From assembly GCA_902798645.1 (NCBI GenBank), contig CADBXV010000001.1, positions 1 through 64,000 on the forward strand: a DNA stretch of 64,000 bases. Direction: 5' to 3'. Both the position numbers and the translations under genes were made by a program. Position 1 is the first letter of the stretch. Every line of letters starts with the position of its first letter. The notes beneath the pieces were generated by a model, which saw only the letters and a list, made by a program, of their open reading frames with translations, ran no database searches and was not told the origin of the DNA. This DNA comes from an uncultured bacterium. GTDB lineage: Bacteria > Cyanobacteriota > Vampirovibrionia > Gastranaerophilales > Gastranaerophilaceae. This document shows positions 1 to 8,771 of the stretch, in pieces.

Positions 1-25
1 ATTAAAATTGAGAGTATTTGCAAGC

Positions 26-871
26 ATGTTAAAAAAATGGACAGGAAAAGGATTAATACATTTAACATTGATAATAACTTCGTTGTTATCAATATTTCCT
101 TTTGTATGGTTGACCTCAACTTCACTAAAAGGAATTAATGAGGATATTTTTGCGTATCCGCCAAAACTTATACCAACCGATTTTACTTTCCAAAACTATG
201 TTGATGTTTGGGGAAGAGTTGATTTTATGGCTTATTTTTGGAATAGCGTAATTGTTGCGGCTCTTACAGTTATTCTTAACCTTATTTTATCTTCGCTTGC
301 AGCGTATCCGCTTGCAAGAATGCAATTTAGAGGTAAAAAATTTGTGTTCTTTTCTATCCTTGCAACGATTATGATTCCATTTCAGGCAATTATGCTTCCT
401 GTGTATATAATTACTTTAAAACTTCATCTTATAGACAGTGTAAATAATGTTATGGGGTATATAGGTCTTGTAATGCCGTTTGCAGTGAGTGCATTCGGGA
501 TATTCTTAATGCGTCAGGCATTCTTAAAAGTGCCAAAAGAAGTTGAAGAAGCAGCTATTGTTGACGGTTGTAATATATTTCAAATGTTCACTCGTGTTGT
601 CCTTCCAATGGTTAAACCGACTTTAGCCGTTCTTGCGGTATTTACGTTTATCGGCTCTTGGGGTGAATTCCTTTGGCCGAGTATTATGCTCACAAAAGAA
701 TCTATGTACACGCTTCCTGTCGGAATAAACAATCTTCAGGGTATGTTTTCTGCTAACTGGAGATTTATAGCTGCAGGCTCAATTATATCAACAATACCTA
801 TAATTATATTTTTCTTAATGATGCAAAGATACTTTATCTCCGGAGAAAACGACGGCGCTGTAAAGGGATAG
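26..871 (+). CDS. Carbohydrate ABC transporter permease (MalG/binding-protein-dependent inner-membrane type)
   Basis: This is one of the two membrane subunits of a sugar importer; it forms the channel and contacts the ATPase. Six hydrophobic segments are visible, beginning about residue 11. The cytoplasmic EAA loop (EEAAIVDG followed by LP about 14 residues later) lies near residues 172-200, the expected place in MalG-type permeases, and the length (about 281 aa) is typical. I prefer the ATG at 26, with GAGAG about 11 nt upstream, over a TTG at 8. The frame is open to the window edge, so a start further upstream cannot be excluded. The sugar-binding protein and MalF-like partner presumably precede the window. 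The substrate cannot be told from this sequence. Confidence 0.9.
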   Translation: MLKKWTGKGLIHLTLIITSLLSIFPFVWLTSTSLKGINEDIFAYPPKLIPTDFTFQNYVDVWGRVDFMAYFWNSVIVAALTVILNLILSSLAAYPLARMQFRGKKFVFFSILATIMIPFQAIMLPVYIITLKLHLIDSVNNVMGYIGLVMPFAVSAFGIFLMRQAFLKVPKEVEEAAIVDGCNIFQMFTRVVLPMVKPTLAVLAVFTFIGSWGEFLWPSIMLTKESMYTLPVGINNLQGMFSANWRFIAAGSIISTIPIIIFFLMMQRYFISGENDGAVKG

Positions 872-879
872 AGGTAGAT

Positions 880-914
880 GTGTAAACATGTCTTTATATT
901 TACTTTGTTTACAC
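880..914. terminator. Inverted repeat after the permease gene
   Basis: GTGTAAACA (880-888) and TGTTTACAC (906-914) form a 9-bp stem with a 17-nt loop just after the permease stop. There is no clean T-tract, so it may be a weak terminator or an operator for the next gene, whose likely promoter TATAAT (920-925) follows directly. Confidence 0.35.
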
Positions 915-950
915 GATTGTATAATATGGCTTGTATTATAGAATACTATT

Positions 951-1601
951 ATGACTACAAATTTTGATTTTTTAAAACGGAATGATAAAGAGCTTTTTAA
1001 GATAATTAATGATGCTGAGGAACTATACAGAAGTGAGTTTTTTGAACAATGTATGACTCAAACAAGAAGGTTTGGTGAAGTAGTCTGTAAAAATGTTTTG
1101 GGTTCAAGAAGAACTACTGAGATTACATTTGATGCAATGCTTGCAACACTCAAAGACTGCACATTGGGAAGTTCTGAGGAAGCAAAAGAATTTGTTGAAG
1201 ATTTGTATTTTTTAAAAAAACATGGCAACGAGGCAGTGCATTCAATTACTGTAAAGCAAGACGGAATGGAGGCTTTAGAGTGTTTGCAAAGAGCGTTTGA
1301 GATTGCTATTAATTATTGTGTGTATTCGTGCAACGAGGACAGGTGTATTTTAAAGCTAAGATATGATACAGAGCTTCTTGTGACCGGCAAAAAATCACGT
1401 AAAAAGTTGTCTGATAAGTATTTGGAAGAAAAAGAAAAAATAACTAAGAAAACTCGGAATTCCAAAACCACAAAACCGAAACCGCAGTATTGTTCAGTAA
1501 AATCACAAACGCAGAACTCTCAACGTCATTATTTTTGGTATTTTGTGGGTGTATCTGCTGTTGTTTCAGCGGTAATGATGATTATTTTAGCGATCATATA
1601 A
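951..1601 (+). CDS. DUF4145-like domain protein with C-terminal membrane anchor
   Basis: The N-terminal ~130 residues (NFDFLK, then RRFGEVVCKNVL, then LKKHGNEAVH) resemble the DUF4145 helical domain found at the N-terminus of HsdR-type proteins and in stand-alone proteins of unknown function. A basic low-complexity linker (about 150-190) is followed by one hydrophobic helix at the extreme C-terminus (about 194-216), so the protein is probably tail-anchored with the domain in the cytosol. No nuclease or helicase domain is attached and no restriction genes are adjacent. There is no Shine-Dalgarno; TAGAAT lies 6 nt before the ATG, possibly another leaderless start. Function unknown. Confidence 0.75.
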   Translation: MTTNFDFLKRNDKELFKIINDAEELYRSEFFEQCMTQTRRFGEVVCKNVLGSRRTTEITFDAMLATLKDCTLGSSEEAKEFVEDLYFLKKHGNEAVHSITVKQDGMEALECLQRAFEIAINYCVYSCNEDRCILKLRYDTELLVTGKKSRKKLSDKYLEEKEKITKKTRNSKTTKPKPQYCSVKSQTQNSQRHYFWYFVGVSAVVSAVMMIILAII

Positions 1602-1641
1602 TTTATTTACATCAAAATAGACAAAATGTTGTAAAAACATT

Positions 1642-2097
1642 TTATTTAAATTTGTGGAATTTCGGATATCTTGTATCAATATAATTAATATTTTCCTGAT
1701 AGCTTCCCGGTTGAGCAAAATTGCTATTTGCCCTTGGTCTTACTATATACGGCGTCCTGGTTTTATAAAAACCGGCAGGTAAATAATTCCCATACCTCGG
1801 GTAATACCGCCCGTTATTACCAAAATACCCCGATCTCCATGTACCTATCGGCATCATATTTTCATCATAAAATGTCCTTGAATACTCTGTCAAAGTTTTC
1901 TGTGCAGGCGCATTTTGTATCAAATTATCAGGATTATCAACTTTTTTATCATAAAAATCATAAAGCTGATAACTTTCACCCTCTTTTCTATATGTACCGA
2001 CACGATTGCCATACTCATCATATACCTTTAGCGCATACGCAAAAGTTTCAGATACTGAGACTAAAATTATTGCAAATAATATAAGTATTTTACGCAT
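1642..2097 (-). CDS. Secreted hypothetical protein with aromatic-rich repeats
   Basis: The start at 2097 is chosen because AGGGG sits just upstream, and it gives a clean signal peptide (MRKILILFAIILVSVSETFA). The mature part is short and rich in Tyr, Arg and Gly, with the theme 'vYDeyGnrvGtYR' recurring as 'FYDENMMPIGTWRSG', i.e. two copies of a beta-strand-like unit. No catalytic motif is visible. It is convergent with the DUF4145 gene and divergent from def. Probably an extracytoplasmic protein; function not recognised. Confidence 0.7.
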   Translation of the reverse strand: MRKILILFAIILVSVSETFAYALKVYDEYGNRVGTYRKEGESYQLYDFYDKKVDNPDNLIQNAPAQKTLTEYSRTFYDENMMPIGTWRSGYFGNNGRYYPRYGNYLPAGFYKTRTPYIVRPRANSNFAQPGSYQENINYIDTRYPKFHKFK

Positions 2098-2188
2098 AAT
2101 TACCCCTTTACACATACAACGACAATTCTACCATTAATGTTCATTTTATGATAAAATATTGTTAACAAAGGGAAGAAAGGATTGCGGA

Positions 2189-2797
2189 ATGTCAATAAGA
2201 AAAGTTGTTAAATACGGTACACCATCACTAAGAGAGCCTTCCAAAGAAGTTCACAAAGTTTCACAAAAAATAAAAGTTCTTGTAGAAGATTTGCTTGACA
2301 CCATGTACGCTCAAAACGGTGTAGGGCTTGCTGCTCCGCAAGTTGGTGAAAACTTAAGAATTTTTGTCATTGATGTTTCAACAGGCGACCAACCGCTTAA
2401 CCCTATGGTATTTATTAATCCTAAAATAATAAAAAAATCCGGTGCCGTAATAAGCCATGAAGGTTGTTTAAGTTTTCCGGAAGCTTTCACTGATGTAAAA
2501 AGATACGCAAATGTTATGGTAAAAGCTATGGATAGAAACGGACGTTCTTTTGTTTTGGAAGCAAAAGACGGAACTCTTTTAGCACGATGCATTCAACACG
2601 AATTTGACCACCTGAACGGTGTCTTATTTATCGACCACGTTATTAACAGGTTTGATGCAGAATCAGAATTATCCAAAAACAATCTTCCGCCTCTCGAAGT
2701 TGATAAAATTCTTGATGAGCCGGAGCTTGAACCTGAAATTCAAAGACTTTTGGAAGAAAGAGTAAAACAAGAAAAATCAGAAGAAAATAATGGATAA
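2189..2797 (+). CDS. def: Peptide deformylase
   Basis: Removes the N-formyl group from nascent proteins in the cytosol, using a metal ion. All three family motifs are present: GVGLAAPQVG (residues 44-53), EGCLSFP with metal ligand C93, and HEFDH with ligands H137 and H141 and catalytic E138. The length (202 aa) is slightly long because of an acidic C-terminal tail. The start at 2189 is supported by GAAAGG about 8 nt upstream; an upstream in-frame TTG at 2159 is less likely. The stop overlaps the start of fmt by 8 nt, the classic def-fmt pairing. Confidence 0.97.
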   Translation: MSIRKVVKYGTPSLREPSKEVHKVSQKIKVLVEDLLDTMYAQNGVGLAAPQVGENLRIFVIDVSTGDQPLNPMVFINPKIIKKSGAVISHEGCLSFPEAFTDVKRYANVMVKAMDRNGRSFVLEAKDGTLLARCIQHEFDHLNGVLFIDHVINRFDAESELSKNNLPPLEVDKILDEPELEPEIQRLLEERVKQEKSEENNG

Positions 2798-3713
2798 AAT
2801 AAGTATTATATATTTTGGTACACCGGATATCGGTCTGCCTTCTTTAGAACACTTTTATAATTCAGACAAGTTTGAAATTCTTGCTGTTGTAACTCAACCT
2901 GACAAACCTTCAGGAAGGGGGCACAAGTTAATTCCTTCACCTATAAAGAACTTTGCATTACAACATAATTTACCGATTTTTCAACCTAAATCAATAAGAA
3001 AAGAACCTGATATTATTAATGAATTAAAAAAACTAAATCCTGATTTTTTTGTTACGTTTGCTTTTGGACAAATACTTTCACAAGAAGTTTTGGACATTCC
3101 TAAATATGAAACAATAAATTTACACGTTTCTCTCCTACCAAAATACAGAGGAGCTAACCCGATTCAAAGAGCAATCATAAACGGCGATAAAAAAACAGGA
3201 ATTTGCACAATGATTACGGAACTGGGGCTTGATTGCGGAGACATATGCATGAAAGAGCCTATTGATATAACTCCAAATATGAATTGTGTTGAGCTTTTTG
3301 AAATATGCGCCTCCCACTCGCCTGAGCTTCTTGAAAAAACATTAATCGGTATAAAAAACGGTACACTCAAACCGGAAAAACAATGCGAAGAAGGTTTGTG
3401 TTTTGCAGATAAGCTTAAAAAAGAAGAATGCCAAATCGACTGGACAAAATCGGCACAAGAAATCCATAACCTTGTAAGAGGTGTATATAAATGCCCCGGA
3501 GCTTTTTTCATTTATCAGGATAAGATTATAAAAGTTATGGAAACAGAACCTCTGGAAGAAGATTTAAACGGAACTTGCGGAGATTTTGTAAGAATATCAA
3601 AGCTTGGTATAGATGTAAAAACAGGTAAAGGAATCTTACGCTTAATCAAAGTTAAGCCGGAAGGCAAAGGAGAGATGTTTGCAAAAGATTGGGCAAACGG
3701 ACTTCGTATATAA
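2790..3713 (+). CDS. fmt: Methionyl-tRNA formyltransferase
   Basis: Transfers a formyl group from 10-formyl-THF to Met-tRNAfMet. The catalytic triad equivalents are N110, H112 and D148, within 'INLHVSLLPKYRG' and 'LGLDCGDI'. The N-terminal Rossmann-like formyltransferase domain is followed by the C-terminal OB-like tRNA-binding domain (from about residue 205). Length 307 aa is normal. It overlaps def by 8 nt, so the two are translated from one message. A second, divergent formyltransferase lies at 19889. Confidence 0.97.
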   Translation: MDKISIIYFGTPDIGLPSLEHFYNSDKFEILAVVTQPDKPSGRGHKLIPSPIKNFALQHNLPIFQPKSIRKEPDIINELKKLNPDFFVTFAFGQILSQEVLDIPKYETINLHVSLLPKYRGANPIQRAIINGDKKTGICTMITELGLDCGDICMKEPIDITPNMNCVELFEICASHSPELLEKTLIGIKNGTLKPEKQCEEGLCFADKLKKEECQIDWTKSAQEIHNLVRGVYKCPGAFFIYQDKIIKVMETEPLEEDLNGTCGDFVRISKLGIDVKTGKGILRLIKVKPEGKGEMFAKDWANGLRI

Positions 3714-3811
3714 TTTTTTGTAACAATTTTTTAACAAAATTTGTTTTGAAATCAAATTTTCATTAATAACATACTTTATATATATGTATGTGTATAGGAA
3801 ATTGGATTTAG

Positions 3812-4093
3812 ATGACCAAAATAAATTTATCAACCTTATTTACAACCCCAGTCAACAGCAATGTGCAAAATAACCCCATAAATTTTAACGGGAAATTTGG
3901 CATAAGCACTTTTAGTAATGACGGACTTGCACCATACAAAGACCAATTTAGTACAAATCCGTTGTATAATCATTTCAAAAGTAAGGCTGAAATAGAACGG
4001 TTGGCTAAATCCAGTCCGAGGATTATGGAACTTTTGAAAGAATATAATTTACCCTTGCGTGTTAATATGGAAGCGCTGGAGGAAATGAGATGA
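3812..4093 (+). CDS. Short protein with N-terminal Phe-basic motif, upstream partner of an HD-GYP-type protein
   Basis: A 93-aa ORF with no catalytic motif. The N-terminus carries PINFNGKF (22-29), matching a motif seen in three other proteins of this window. The C-terminal half (about 45-93) is helical and ends in NMEALEEMR. The stop overlaps the next ATG (ATGA). In related organisms a leader like this and the HD domain may form one protein; here they are two frames, coupled by a GGAGG inside this ORF. It may therefore be an independent partner or the N-terminal half of a split gene. Confidence 0.65.
   Translation: MTKINLSTLFTTPVNSNVQNNPINFNGKFGISTFSNDGLAPYKDQFSTNPLYNHFKSKAEIERLAKSSPRIMELLKEYNLPLRVNMEALEEMR
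4078..4082 (+). promoter_or_regulatory. Strong internal Shine-Dalgarno for the HD-GYP ORF
   Basis: GGAGG lies 7 nt before the ATG at 4090, inside the end of the preceding ORF. It argues that the HD-GYP protein is initiated independently by translational coupling. Such a site can also stimulate -1 frameshifting. Confidence 0.7.
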
Positions 4094-4605
4094 CAAACGG
4101 ACATTTGACGGAAACAAGAATTATTGCGGCAAAAATATATTCATGCCTGCCTGATAATCTAAAATCCGAAATAAACTTATCTGATTTACAGCAGGCAGCA
4201 ATGCTTCACGACTATGGTAAAGTTCTTGTGCCGAAAGAAATTTTAAATAAAAAGGGCGCTCTTACTCCTAAAGAAAAAGAAATTATGGAACTTCACTCAG
4301 AATTCGGATATGAACTTTTAAAACAACAGGGTGTAAATGAACGGGTTTTGAATTTGATTAAATATCACCATCAAAAACCTGACGGAAAAGGTTATCCGAT
4401 TATTGATAATAATTATGAATATGGTATCAGTACACAGGTTTTAGCTGTTGCAGATATGTATTCTGCACTAAGAGAAGACAGATCATATCATAAGGCACGC
4501 ACAAAAAAAGAAGCTTTGGAAATAATTTTTCAAGAAACAGAAAAAGGAGCTATCTCCAAAGACGTATACAAAGCACTAGAAACAGCCGTAATTCAGGGTG
4601 CATAA
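4090..4605 (+). CDS. HD-GYP-type phosphohydrolase domain protein
   Basis: A compact HD domain of the c-di-GMP phosphodiesterase (HD-GYP) type. The metal-binding HD dyad is intact in 'AMLHDYGKVLVPKEIL', and 'HHQKPDGKGYP' matches the HHExxDGxGYP signature closely. It ends with 'VADMYSALREDRSYHKA', also characteristic. Predicted to hydrolyse a cyclic dinucleotide in the cytosol, but the substrate is not proven. It starts at ATGA over the end of the preceding 93-aa ORF. The paralogue convergent with it (4803-6170) has lost these same residues. Confidence 0.85.
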   Translation: MTNGHLTETRIIAAKIYSCLPDNLKSEINLSDLQQAAMLHDYGKVLVPKEILNKKGALTPKEKEIMELHSEFGYELLKQQGVNERVLNLIKYHHQKPDGKGYPIIDNNYEYGISTQVLAVADMYSALREDRSYHKARTKKEALEIIFQETEKGAISKDVYKALETAVIQGA

Positions 4606-4644
4606 CAAACAGATAGTAAAGATACGGAGAGTTAGCGAGTATTT

Positions 4645-4661
4645 GTCAGGTAAAACCTGAC
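4645..4661. repeat. Single REP hairpin (GTCAGGT family)
   Basis: GTCAGGT-AAA-ACCTGAC followed by CTAC. Read on the minus strand this is a GTAG foot plus a 7-bp hairpin, the same unit as the copies flanking the RAYT gene. The preceding AGTATTTG is also shared. A decayed second unit follows (4670-4697). Confidence 0.8.
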
Positions 4662-4750
4662 CTACAATTCCTGACCTATAATTCGGTATGTTAGGTTGTT
4701 TTAATTACTCATCTACTCACCTATTCACTTATTCCACGTTTTGTACTAAT

Positions 4751-4781
4751 GGCGGAGGTGAAGCAATACTTCACCTCCGCC
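4751..4781. terminator. 13-bp GC-rich hairpin between convergent genes
   Basis: GGCGGAGGTGAAG (4751-4763), loop CAATA, then CTTCACCTCCGCC (4769-4781). It is a perfect 13-bp stem between convergent genes. No long T-run follows on either strand, so it may protect transcript 3' ends or be a repeat rather than a canonical terminator. Confidence 0.55.
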
Positions 4782-4802
4782 CAAACTTATTTATATCAAT
4801 AT

Positions 4803-6170
4803 TTAACCGATAACTTCAAATAAAGCATTAACAACATCAGGATCCCACTTTGTTCCTGATTCTTCTTTAATAATATTTAAAGCTTCTTCTTTAGTCATAG
4901 CCTTTCTGTAAGAACGATCTGAAGTCATTGCTGTATAAGCATCTGCTACCGCAATAATTCTTGAACCGAACGGAATAGAATTACCTTTTAAGCCTTCCGG
5001 CTCTCCGCATCCGTTCCAGCGCTCTTTATGATAATGAATATACGGAATTACTTCTGACAAAAAGTTAATATTCATCAGCAAATTAACACCGACATTCGGG
5101 TGGTTTTGCAGCTTTTCCCATTCATCTTTTGATAACTTACCTTGATTTGTAAACAAAGATTCCGGAAGTGTAATCTTTCCTATATTTTGTAACAGACCTG
5201 CATAATAAACCAAATCTGTTGTTTTTTCATTCAATCCTATATGCTTGCAAAGTTTCTTAGCCAAATCCGCAGTATTTTGTGAATGAGCAACTTTGTATTG
5301 ACCTTTTTCATCAACTGCTTTTGCAAGTTTTTCAACAAACGCTTGCTGTTGTGTACCCAAATCACCAATTAACGCTGTTAATTCCGCTCTTTGGTGCTGT
5401 AAAACTTTTTCTGAGATTAAATCATCTGCTATACATAGTTCTGTTTGTTCTATTATCTGCTGAAGATGCATTGATGTGCCAAACAAACAGCCTATTGTTT
5501 CTACAAGCTGAGAATATGCTTTTTTCAACAATTTTTCTTTATAATTTTCTATTACTATTACACCGACTACATAAGCATTGTTATGAATAGGAAATACTGA
5601 TATTGATTTTACCTCGTCTTCTTTTAATTCCTTTTGGGGAATGAAGTTATCAATTTGAGATACGTCTTTTATTTGAATTGTTTCCAATGTTTTAAAAGCA
5701 TCTATAACTACAGAATTATCATCTCCCGTATAGCCCAATTTTTTATTATACATGTCTTCATCAAACTTAATTGAAGAACCAACCAAGCCAAGTAATTTGT
5801 CCTCAAGATTCAAACCTTTTGTATAGTCTTGGGTTAAATATATATGACACGCATCTACATCAAGAATTTGTGTGAGCGTTTTTGCTATTGCATTATAAAC
5901 AACATACTCATCTTGCGAACTAAAACCCAGTACACAAAGTGTGTTATCAAGAGAATATATTGAAATCAATTCTTTTAATTGAGAACGAAGTCTTTCGGTT
6001 TTATTTTTGACATCTTTACCAATTTTATTCGCTAAATCTTCAGATATTAAATATTCAGACACGAAGTCGCCTATATTGAGTGCAAAAAATTCTTCGAGCG
6101 GATCATCTTCAATAAATTCTATTGTTCTTCCGAAGATTGATGCACCTAATTCTTCTTCTTTATCTGTCAT
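4803..6170 (-). CDS. GAF domain protein with degenerate HD-GYP domain
   Basis: The start at 6170 follows AGGAAGG, giving 455 aa. The N-terminal ~80 residues are acidic/helical, a GAF-like sensor spans about 75-240, and an HD-GYP fold spans about 280-455. The key residues are changed: the HD dyad is Q328-N329 (in 'GLLQNIGKI') and the HHExxDGxGYP loop reads 'HKERWNGCGEP' (381-391), losing the second His, the Asp and the Tyr. The later 'VADAYTAMTSDRSYRKA' is conserved. I infer a catalytically dead, possibly ligand-sensing or scaffold protein. It is convergent with an intact HD-GYP gene. Confidence 0.85.
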   Translation of the reverse strand: MTDKEEELGASIFGRTIEFIEDDPLEEFFALNIGDFVSEYLISEDLANKIGKDVKNKTERLRSQLKELISIYSLDNTLCVLGFSSQDEYVVYNAIAKTLTQILDVDACHIYLTQDYTKGLNLEDKLLGLVGSSIKFDEDMYNKKLGYTGDDNSVVIDAFKTLETIQIKDVSQIDNFIPQKELKEDEVKSISVFPIHNNAYVVGVIVIENYKEKLLKKAYSQLVETIGCLFGTSMHLQQIIEQTELCIADDLISEKVLQHQRAELTALIGDLGTQQQAFVEKLAKAVDEKGQYKVAHSQNTADLAKKLCKHIGLNEKTTDLVYYAGLLQNIGKITLPESLFTNQGKLSKDEWEKLQNHPNVGVNLLMNINFLSEVIPYIHYHKERWNGCGEPEGLKGNSIPFGSRIIAVADAYTAMTSDRSYRKAMTKEEALNIIKEESGTKWDPDVVNALFEVIG

Positions 6171-6399
6171 AACTACCTTCCTACAAATTATTTTTTTATT
6201 TCGTAACTCTCTGTAATCTATATAACGGCACAAATTTTAAAAACTTTAGCGTTTTTTACAAAAATTATACTTAAGTTGTAGATTTATTATACTTTTTGTA
6301 TTAAAAACCTGTATTAATAAGATTTTTCCTTCTTTAAATAACTTAATAATTTGTAATAAAAACAGGCAAAAATTTTTATTTTTTGTTTTTTATGATGGT

Positions 6400-7461
6400 A
6401 TGAAGGTAAACATTGTATCGAAAGAAGTTCATACATTTCCTAATCAAATAAATTTTAGAAGCCAAAAAGCCATGCCTGCAAACGATACAGAGCATGACAA
6501 ATTTGTTAAACCACAAAATAAGAATAAAAACAGAACGCTACAAATCATTGGCGGCACTGTTTTTATTGGCATAGGCTTATTTTTACTGAGTAAAATTAAA
6601 CATAAACCTTCAAAGGCTGTTCCTATAATCTCAGAATTCAAAAATGTTAATGATGCAAAAGAATACTTTGAAAAACTCGGAATAGAAATCGATTTTAGAG
6701 GTGCTGCAAAAGAACACTTGCCTATGTTAGAGCGAATTAAAAATAATCTTCAACAGCTTAACAAAATGGGTGTAAAAAAAGATAAACCGGATTCTATCAC
6801 TATTTCTGATTGGAAAAACAGAATAGAATTAGAAGAACTGCAGAGAGCAAAAGGTGTTTCTTCCGATGCATATGAACCGAATTACTTTGCTCAATGCCTT
6901 AGCTCGGAGAATAATAACAAAAGTCATATATTTATTAACAGTAATAAACCTGATTTTGACATGTTCAGACATGAAATGGGGCATGTAAATGATTTTAACC
7001 ATGACAGTTTATGGCACTCTAAAGGTTTTAAGGGACATGACTTTGCAGATAAACAATTGCAAATTTTAGGTAAAGATGAAAAAATTTACCGCAATGCAGG
7101 AAAGTTTAACAATATATTCTATTTTCACCCATCTAAACAGACAACATCATTTACATTTCCAAATAAAAATATGGAAACAAGATATGTACATGCTCAAAAC
7201 ATGATTTCCAAAATGCAGTCAGAAACAGGGTGTTACGCTCCTGAAAATTTGATTGAACAAAAAGCTTATATTTTTGAAAGACTTTTGAAAGGCGACAAAT
7301 TTTCCGACGAAGTAATGCTGTATTACGATTTTGCAGGCGGAGCAAGGATTCCGAATCTTAAAATTGACGATAAATCATACGATGAATATATAGAATCGCT
7401 TTATAATAACAAAGATTTAATAGACAAATTAAAACAAAATATTAAAATAAGTAAATCGTAA
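6400..7461 (+). CDS. Membrane-associated HExxH protein (putative zinc peptidase) with N-terminal Phe-basic motif
   Basis: After an N-terminal tail containing QINFRS (16-21), one transmembrane helix lies at about 49-67. The remaining ~285 residues hold H191-E192-M-G-H195 in 'RHEMGHVND', the zinc-peptidase HExxH motif. A third ligand is not obvious; a Glu in 'NLIEQKAYIFE' is a candidate. The family is not recognised. The first 48 residues would be on one side of the membrane and the peptidase-like part on the other. Spacing from the upstream TATGAT (6391-6396) is only 3 nt, so the start context is unclear. Confidence 0.65.
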   Translation: MKVNIVSKEVHTFPNQINFRSQKAMPANDTEHDKFVKPQNKNKNRTLQIIGGTVFIGIGLFLLSKIKHKPSKAVPIISEFKNVNDAKEYFEKLGIEIDFRGAAKEHLPMLERIKNNLQQLNKMGVKKDKPDSITISDWKNRIELEELQRAKGVSSDAYEPNYFAQCLSSENNNKSHIFINSNKPDFDMFRHEMGHVNDFNHDSLWHSKGFKGHDFADKQLQILGKDEKIYRNAGKFNNIFYFHPSKQTTSFTFPNKNMETRYVHAQNMISKMQSETGCYAPENLIEQKAYIFERLLKGDKFSDEVMLYYDFAGGARIPNLKIDDKSYDEYIESLYNNKDLIDKLKQNIKISKS

Positions 7462-7490
7462 ATGAGTTATTATTGGTATTTGTCAGTATT

Positions 7491-7585
7491 TGTCAGGTGG
7501 AACCTGACCTACTTTGATAAAGTATTATATATTCGACATTGAATAGATTATAGATTTACCCCTGTAAATTAGGTTTCACCTGACA
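7491..7585. repeat. REP pair (BIME) of the GTCAGGT family, partly decayed
   Basis: Left unit GTCAGGTGGAACCTGAC (7492-7508) followed by CTAC. The inverted right unit is TTAGGTTTCACCTGAC (7569-7584), with the hairpin damaged. The two units are separated by an AT-rich spacer containing an ATTCGACATTGAAT motif, similar to the GTTCGATATTGAAC in the other pairs. It lies between the HExxH gene and the end of proB. Confidence 0.8.
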
Positions 7586-7599
7586 ATAACTTTCTTCAT

Positions 7600-8745
7600 C
7601 TATATAAGCTCTGTTATATTATCCCTTGTTACCACGGCATCATAGTTTTTGTACCCGAGAATGTTTTCTATGTCGTTTGAGTGAGAGCCTACTATTCTTC
7701 TGCATTCTGCGGAACTGTAATTTGCCATGCCTCTGGCAAACTCAACATTATTTTCATCCATAATTGAGATAACTTCACCTTGCTTAAACTCGTTTACCAC
7801 GCTTACAATGCCAATCGGTAAGAGACTTGAGAACTGTTCTAAAATTGCTTTTTTAGCACCTTCGTTAACAACAAGACCGCCAAAAATGTTTGTTGCATAT
7901 CCTATCCAGCGTTTTTTATCAGCAAGACTTCCTTCTGCAGGAAGGAACATTGTTCCTAAGTCCTCACCGTTAAAAATTTTATTAATAATATAAGGTGTTT
8001 TACCGTTAGCGATTAAGACTTTTCCGCCAAAACGTGTCACAAGTTTTGCTGCTTCAAGCTTTGTGCGCATGCCCCCTCGCCCGCCTTCTGAAGCATCTGT
8101 ACCGAGTTTCATAATATCTTCTGTTACGGTTTCAACTTCTTTTATTAATTTTGCATCCGGATTTTCTTTAGGATTAGAGGTATAAAGTCCGTCTATGTCA
8201 GTAAGAAGAACAAGTAAATCCGCATCAAGCTCACTTGCAACAAGAGCAGAAAGCTTGTCATTGTCAGAAAAATTAACTTTCATCCCTGAATTAATCGAGC
8301 CGGTTTGTATCGGTGTAACCGTATCGTTTTGGTTTATAATCGGCACAACCCCAAACTCAAGAATTTTATTCATTGTTGTTCTGAGGCTCAAATATTTATG
8401 ACGCAGTGAAAAATCATCTTCGGTCAAAAGAATTTGTGCTATCGGAATATCATATACCCCAAATCCGCTTTCATAAAAAGACATCAAACGGCTTTGACCT
8501 ATTGCGGCACAGGCTTGTTTTACACCTTCACCTTCTGTTGAATCAAGGTTAAGCTTTTTCTTACCTAAACCTACGGCACCAGAGGTTACAAGAATAACTT
8601 CTTTACCTTTTTTTACAAGCTTTGAAATATCCTCTATAAACGAGTAAATACGAGATAAAGCGACTTCTCCGTCTTCGTTACGGATAATGTTTGTTCCCAG
8701 TTTTATAACAATTCTTTTAGCTTTTATAAACTCTTCTCTTTGCAT
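7600..8745 (-). CDS. proB: Glutamate 5-kinase
   Basis: Phosphorylates glutamate to glutamyl-5-phosphate, the first step of proline synthesis. The amino-acid kinase domain starts with 'RIVIKLGTNI' and 'VTSGAVGLG', continues with 'INQNDTV' and 'FSDNDKLSALVA', and spans residues 1-260. A C-terminal PUA domain (about 280-365) follows, giving the normal full length of 381 aa. AAGGTG precedes the ATG. proA is not adjacent, so the pathway is dispersed. It is flanked on both sides by REP pairs. Confidence 0.96.
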   Translation of the reverse strand: MQREEFIKAKRIVIKLGTNIIRNEDGEVALSRIYSFIEDISKLVKKGKEVILVTSGAVGLGKKKLNLDSTEGEGVKQACAAIGQSRLMSFYESGFGVYDIPIAQILLTEDDFSLRHKYLSLRTTMNKILEFGVVPIINQNDTVTPIQTGSINSGMKVNFSDNDKLSALVASELDADLLVLLTDIDGLYTSNPKENPDAKLIKEVETVTEDIMKLGTDASEGGRGGMRTKLEAAKLVTRFGGKVLIANGKTPYIINKIFNGEDLGTMFLPAEGSLADKKRWIGYATNIFGGLVVNEGAKKAILEQFSSLLPIGIVSVVNEFKQGEVISIMDENNVEFARGMANYSSAECRRIVGSHSNDIENILGYKNYDAVVTRDNITELI

Positions 8746-8771
8746 GTTTCACCTTTTTTGTTGTCAGTTAA

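Noticed and set aside
3812-4605. Calling the split HD-GYP region a pseudogene
   Set aside because: Both frames are intact and a perfect GGAGG lies at the right distance from the second start, so coupled translation is the simpler reading.
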